Assembly (NCBI RefSeq): GCF_000182925.2
Contig: NC_026505.1
Coordinates: forward strand, 3,286,001 to 3,350,000
Length of the DNA: 64,000 bases
DNA from: Neurospora crassa OR74A
Taxonomy: Eukaryota; Ascomycota; Sordariomycetes; Sordariales; Sordariaceae
Direction of reading: 5' to 3'
Shown here: positions 60,162 to 64,000 of the stretch, piece after piece
How the letters are laid out: each line of letters starts with the position of its first letter
Numbering within the stretch: the stretch's first letter is position 1
Notes under the pieces: model-generated
Seen by the model: the letters and a program-made list of their open reading frames with translations, nothing else
Database searches by the model: none
What the model was told of the DNA's origin: nothing
Program-made: the position numbers and the translations under genes

Positions 60162-62912
60162 GGGTGTGCATCTGCAAACCTTTTTTGCTCTGCCAGCGCA
60201 TCAAGGACACAGGCCAGTATCCGGTCTGTCCAGTCATGAGTTACAACCAACAACCGAACCGACATCCTAACAGTTCCAGTTCGTCAACATATAAATACCG
60301 TAAGATGTAGATAACCTACCTAGTATGTCGCTGGCTCATTGGCCCGGTGGTTTGATCGCAAGAGTGTTGAGTTTTGGAGGTGAACACCCGTCAGGCAGAC
60401 ACTGTGCTGCAACAAGTATGAACCTGGACGGAGCCAACTCGATCGAAAAGCCAAGCCGCCATGCCACTGCACCGTCGATGCGGGAGTGTTCCGAGTCCTG
60501 GCTGTTGCACTTATATAGAATTGGGCGTTTGTCACTCGTCGCCAACCGTTTCTGATGTCAATGGGCTCTTGGATCCTAGAGTTTGCTAGGATGATTTTCA
60601 TCTCGAGCTTGGATACGTCAATACCAGTTCGTCAAGCTGTCTTAAAAGACCCCTCACAGTTGCGTTCGAGAATGCGTCGAGCATCCGGCGAGAGTTCGGC
60701 ACCAGAAATACCCTGGAGAGCGACAAATTCGCCCACCTTCCATCCGATGGACGGCATGTCATACGAATTCACCTGACGGCGAGCGAAATGGCTCCATTTG
60801 TCCAGGGCACTGCATCCAATCTGCCATTGCCTCGAGCTCCACCAGCACTTGCTTGGTCCACTGAGAGTATGCAAAGCGTGCTCGGCGTTGCGGGAAGATC
60901 CAGAATGGTTCGCACAAGAAAGAGGGGAACGTGAAAGGTCGAGAGCGTCTAGAGAGCGAGATCAAAGCTGGGAAATTCGGCACAGACTCAGCGCCAGGCG
61001 AAGCGCACGCAGGCGATCGATAATCGAGCTTCTAGTCGTTCTTTAGCCGGTATACCTCTGGAGCTGTGGTAGCTGAGGTTTTCCCCTTGCGCGGGGAATG
61101 CATTCGAGTGTTGGATTCGGGCAGTATCACAGTATTGCTTGGGTTGCCCGAAGTCGATCGCCCCAAAAGGGAACAAAAGCGAACGTTCCAAGCCGTTTAC
61201 AAAGGTCGCGGCACAACCCTGGCGATGGATCTCCAGGTTACGACAGTGAAAAGGCACGGCAACAAGTATCGGTTCCAGTCGACATCCCTAATACAGCAAA
61301 CCCCCATTCTGTAAACACGGGCATGCGGATTGACTGACGCTCGGCAGCCCCAGTTTCAGTAAGTGAGGCGCCAGTAAATGCATATCAGCCTTTGAATGCA
61401 AAGCTTCCTGTCGTCTCTCAAAATGCCCGGATTAGTTACAGTATCGGCGAGAGAAAAGTGAAAGAGGGGGTAAGGGGTGTGTGCGGGCGGTCCACTGTAT
61501 AAGACCTGCAGTGAGACGGGCAACCATACCCCTGTTTTTGACATGGCACAGCCAGCCCTGACGCTATTGGCTCGTCGCTGTCTGGAACGCTCGCGACGGT
61601 TGTCTGGAGGCTCGTCGACATGGCTATCTGGCGCATCCTCATCCAGTGGCTTTTGGTGGCCACCTGCGCTCGACGCACGCGAGGGTTGGTTTGGTAAAAA
61701 GGTAAGGTAACGAATGCCCACTACCAACAGTAAAGCGAAGCGACCGGCTCTTCATCAACATTCAGACACAACGGAACCCGGCGGCGCGGCGGGGTGTCCG
61801 AGCATGGAACCGTTGTTCCTGTATCTCCGCCTGCCGTCATCACTGGGCCTGGCGGGAGGTCTCTCATATAAAGGTATCTTTCCATCACCGCTTGTCGCGT
61901 ATGTTAGCCCTGTCAAACGGCTGAAATTTTCAGTCCACCCACTTTTGCCGCGAACCGTAGGCCACGGAGGCAGAATTGGGAATGAACGAAGCTATCGCGG
62001 GATTCATGGTCGGAGAATTAGGTAGTGCGTCCAGGCCCAAGTCATGTTCAACTTTCATCCCCAGACAGTACCCTACCATCTCACATACCACGCCGCAGGG
62101 GTCTCCATGATATTTGAACTTGGAGAACTACTACACTACGTCGATCTAGCGACACATGATAAGGTATTTGATCTCAACTTCCAGCTGGCCCCATAAAGAT
62201 GCGGAGATATAGGTATACATCTACGTATTCTTCGGTCAAACAGTACCTCGAGGGGCTTCTGGTCGGTGAAATATGCTCGCAATGAGTCGTATGTTCGGCG
62301 TCTTCATCTAGGCTTCTTCGGATCTTATCTGAGTTACTACGTCTCAAAAGGCGACGGTAACCTGTCCCGGTGATTGTAGCTCGGTAAGAGGAGGTTTGGT
62401 GGGTGTTGTATGATGCCAACTTGTACACTATCATGCCATCTCCCAGAAATGGGAGCGTACTGTTAGTGCTTCCATTTGTCTCGTAAACAGAGCTGCACCA
62501 CCAGAATGGAAATAGAAGGTGAGATGGGACCGCGGTCCACACCTTCCGCCAGCTCCACGCTGTCGCAATTCCATGCTCGCAAAACCAAGAGTCAATGCGA
62601 TGCGCATGCGCAACCAACCTCTAGGTAGGCAGCGCACCTACGACTTGGAATTTCCGAGATAACCTAGATAGTCCTCAAATATCATGGAAAGACTCTCTTA
62701 AAGTCCGTCGCAGGCCGAGAATGAGGCATGGCCGGCATATTTGTAAATACAACGTAGAGTCGCACATCCGTCATGGAAGTAGCGGACAGGATTTGGCGCT
62801 GTAGAAATCGGTCTGCGGGGCTCATTGCTGGGGCAAACCACCTATGGACTGCTGAACTTGGGCAGTGAGACAGGCTGGCAGAGCACTGTGCTAGGCCCGG
62901 TGCAGTGGTGAA

Positions 62913-62925
62913 GGGGGGGGGGGGG
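62913..62925. repeat. G13 homopolymer
   Basis: A run of 13 G is preceded by AA and followed by TTGCG. Confidence 0.9.
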
Positions 62926-63336
62926 TTGCGATTCCAGCAAGGAATCTGACGAGTATGGTACAGCCCGGCAGTGCAGATTCGGTTTCTTGCGAACCGGACA
63001 TCCCATGCGTGCTAGGTAGGTTGTGTCGACCAAACCTCCTCCTCCATTCTCCTCCCAGCACATAAGCGGATTTCCCCCGGTCGCCCTACTACTTCTATCT
63101 CTCACCTCCCTCCGTCGGCCCCGTCAACGCTTTCTATCCGTCTCTTTCCTAGTACGTCGCCCAGATCAAGCTCTCGTTTTCCTAAGTCATCTTCGACTCG
63201 AGTCCGCTTCTCGCCCTACCTCGTCCCTGACCTTTCAATCTGCTGCTGGAGCTCCGGTCGCTCACGATTGCAAGCTTCGCCCAGATTCGCCCGACATTGC
63301 GTGCGCGCGAGTCGAGATCGAAGCCACCGGTCGACC

Positions 63337-63359
63337 ATCACCACCACCACCACCACCAG
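63337..63359. repeat. (CAC)n microsatellite in the leader of the last gene
   Basis: CACCAC units lie just before the predicted 5'UTR intron, probably inside the transcribed leader. Confidence 0.75.
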
Positions 63360-63376
63360 CCTAACTGTACATTCTG

Positions 63377-63655
63377 GTGAGTATTTCCAGTTCTTAAGCG
63401 TCATGCGATCATTTGGACAATGCAATAGTTCTCTCCCCCTCCGGTTGTTTGGCACACTTGGCCTGCATGTCTGCGTCGGTCGTCGGCGCGGCGAATCGTA
63501 GGCCCTTTAACTCCCGGGCATGCGCTCATCGTTCTCTTCCCCCTTCTTCCGCCCAACTCCTTCCCCGATCTCTACCTCCCATTCATTTGACCAACCCCGA
63601 CTCTCCTCTGCAGCCCAGTATCGCTCTCAGTTCACATCAACCTAACCGCAATCAG
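63377..63655 (+). other. Predicted 5'UTR intron of the last gene
   Basis: A strong GTGAGT donor follows ATTCTG at 63377, and a CTAAC branch site (63642-63646) lies nine bases before the CAG acceptor ending at 63655. The 279-bp intron would end 47 bases before the start codon at 63703. Confidence 0.55.
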
Positions 63656-63702
63656 GTCATCGCAGACCCACGAGCCAAACACATCTCGCAACCTCCGCAT
63701 CA

Positions 63703-64000
63703 ATGGCGACCGCCTACGGGTCCAACAGCTGCAATGTGTCGCCGCGGACGACGAGCACGACACCCAAATCCAAAGTCGTTACATTTGTTCTCCATGAGGC
63801 CCGTATACCGCTCCGGGTCGCAATCTACCCGCACGATGCGACGGAATCCATCATTACCACTGTCAAGAATTTTTATGGTTTATACTACAAGGAGCGTGCG
63901 GGAATCAGCTTCGAGGACGAGCGAGGAAACACCATGATTGCCCGATACGAAAACTTTGTCGACCACCAGTCCGTCAACGTCCGCATCATCGAGAACCCCC
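63703..64000 (+). CDS. Unrecognised conserved-looking protein, 3' end beyond the window
   Basis: The frame is open from ATG at 63703 to the window end, 99 codons. About 20 polar residues (Ser/Thr/Pro) precede a segment that reads as a compact alpha/beta domain: VVTFVLHEARIPLRVAIYP, then DATESIITTVKNFYGLY, GISFEDERGNTMIARYENF and SVNVRIIENP. The pattern of strand, strand, helix and acidic loop resembles a ubiquitin-like or PB1-like fold; this is inference from the pattern, not recognition of a family. Such a domain at the N-terminus of a longer fungal protein often precedes regulatory domains, which lie outside the window. The start is supported by the frame and by the predicted leader intron ending 47 bases upstream. 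Confidence 0.65.
   Translation, partial: MATAYGSNSCNVSPRTTSTTPKSKVVTFVLHEARIPLRVAIYPHDATESIITTVKNFYGLYYKERAGISFEDERGNTMIARYENFVDHQSVNVRIIENP

Larger units (their letters stand above)
56610..63702. other. 7.1 kb divergent spacer without a recognisable gene
   Basis: This lies between the cyclin B start (leftward) and the last gene (rightward), so it holds two promoters and long 5' leaders. It contains TGAAC (near 56970) and GTAACC (57237-57256) short repeats and extreme homopolymers at 59371-59454, 60148-60161 and 62913-62925. Open frames at 60632-61257 (minus) and 61543-61710 (plus) have no recognisable motif. I see no supported gene. Confidence 0.45.

Noticed and set aside
60632-61257. Possible minus-strand gene with a short intron near 60750
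   Set aside because: Two frames can be joined by GT-AG signals, but the product matches nothing I know and each part is below 90 codons.

Overview
The window looks like chromosomal DNA of a filamentous ascomycete, most likely a sordariomycete. The evidence is small GT-AG introns (mostly 50-250 bp) with fungal donors and acceptors, nuclear tRNA genes with introns after position 37, and fungal-type proteins (KDM5, JEN-type carboxylate permease, URC4/DUF1688, FAL1, AGC1 with EF-hands). CCTACCTA/CCTAGG motifs recur in long gene-free spacers. I could not fix the genus from the sequence alone. I recognised no transposon, LTR element, virus-like element, CRISPR array or rRNA gene.

Left part (1-16 kb): 3' part of ribosomal protein L16/uL13; tRNA-Met(CAU); an unrecognised spliced ORF (low confidence); RPT2, a 26S proteasome ATPase, on the minus strand, head to head with UBC1, a UBA-domain ubiquitin-conjugating enzyme; succinyl-CoA ligase alpha subunit (minus), head to head with intronless ELP3; then a membrane-anchored paraoxonase-like protein.

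Middle part (16-36 kb): a JEN1-like lactate/pyruvate permease and an aldo-keto reductase (both minus); FAL1 (eIF4A-III) (minus), head to head with the SF3a subunit 3/PRP9 gene; SLX1 nuclease; and a complete KDM5-type histone H3K4 demethylase with JmjN, ARID, PHD, JmjC, C5HC2, PLU-1 and a second PHD.

Right part (36-64 kb): a 7.3 kb spacer without a recognisable gene; URC4 (uracil catabolism, DUF1688); tRNA-Phe(GAA) (minus); AGC1, the calcium-regulated mitochondrial aspartate/glutamate carrier (minus); a B-type mitotic cyclin (minus); a 7.1 kb spacer rich in simple-sequence tracts; and the first 99 codons of an unrecognised conserved-looking protein, preceded by a likely 5'UTR intron.

The genes are ordinary conserved housekeeping and regulatory genes, with no cluster that looks like a new system. 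The points worth a second look are gene architecture (an ATG-only coding exon, a GC-AG intron in a splicing-factor gene, a stop codon embedded in a splice donor), functionally paired divergent genes, a non-canonical cyclin destruction box, and unusual repeats in the long spacers. Exon boundaries were read by eye from splice signals, reading frame and known family sequences.
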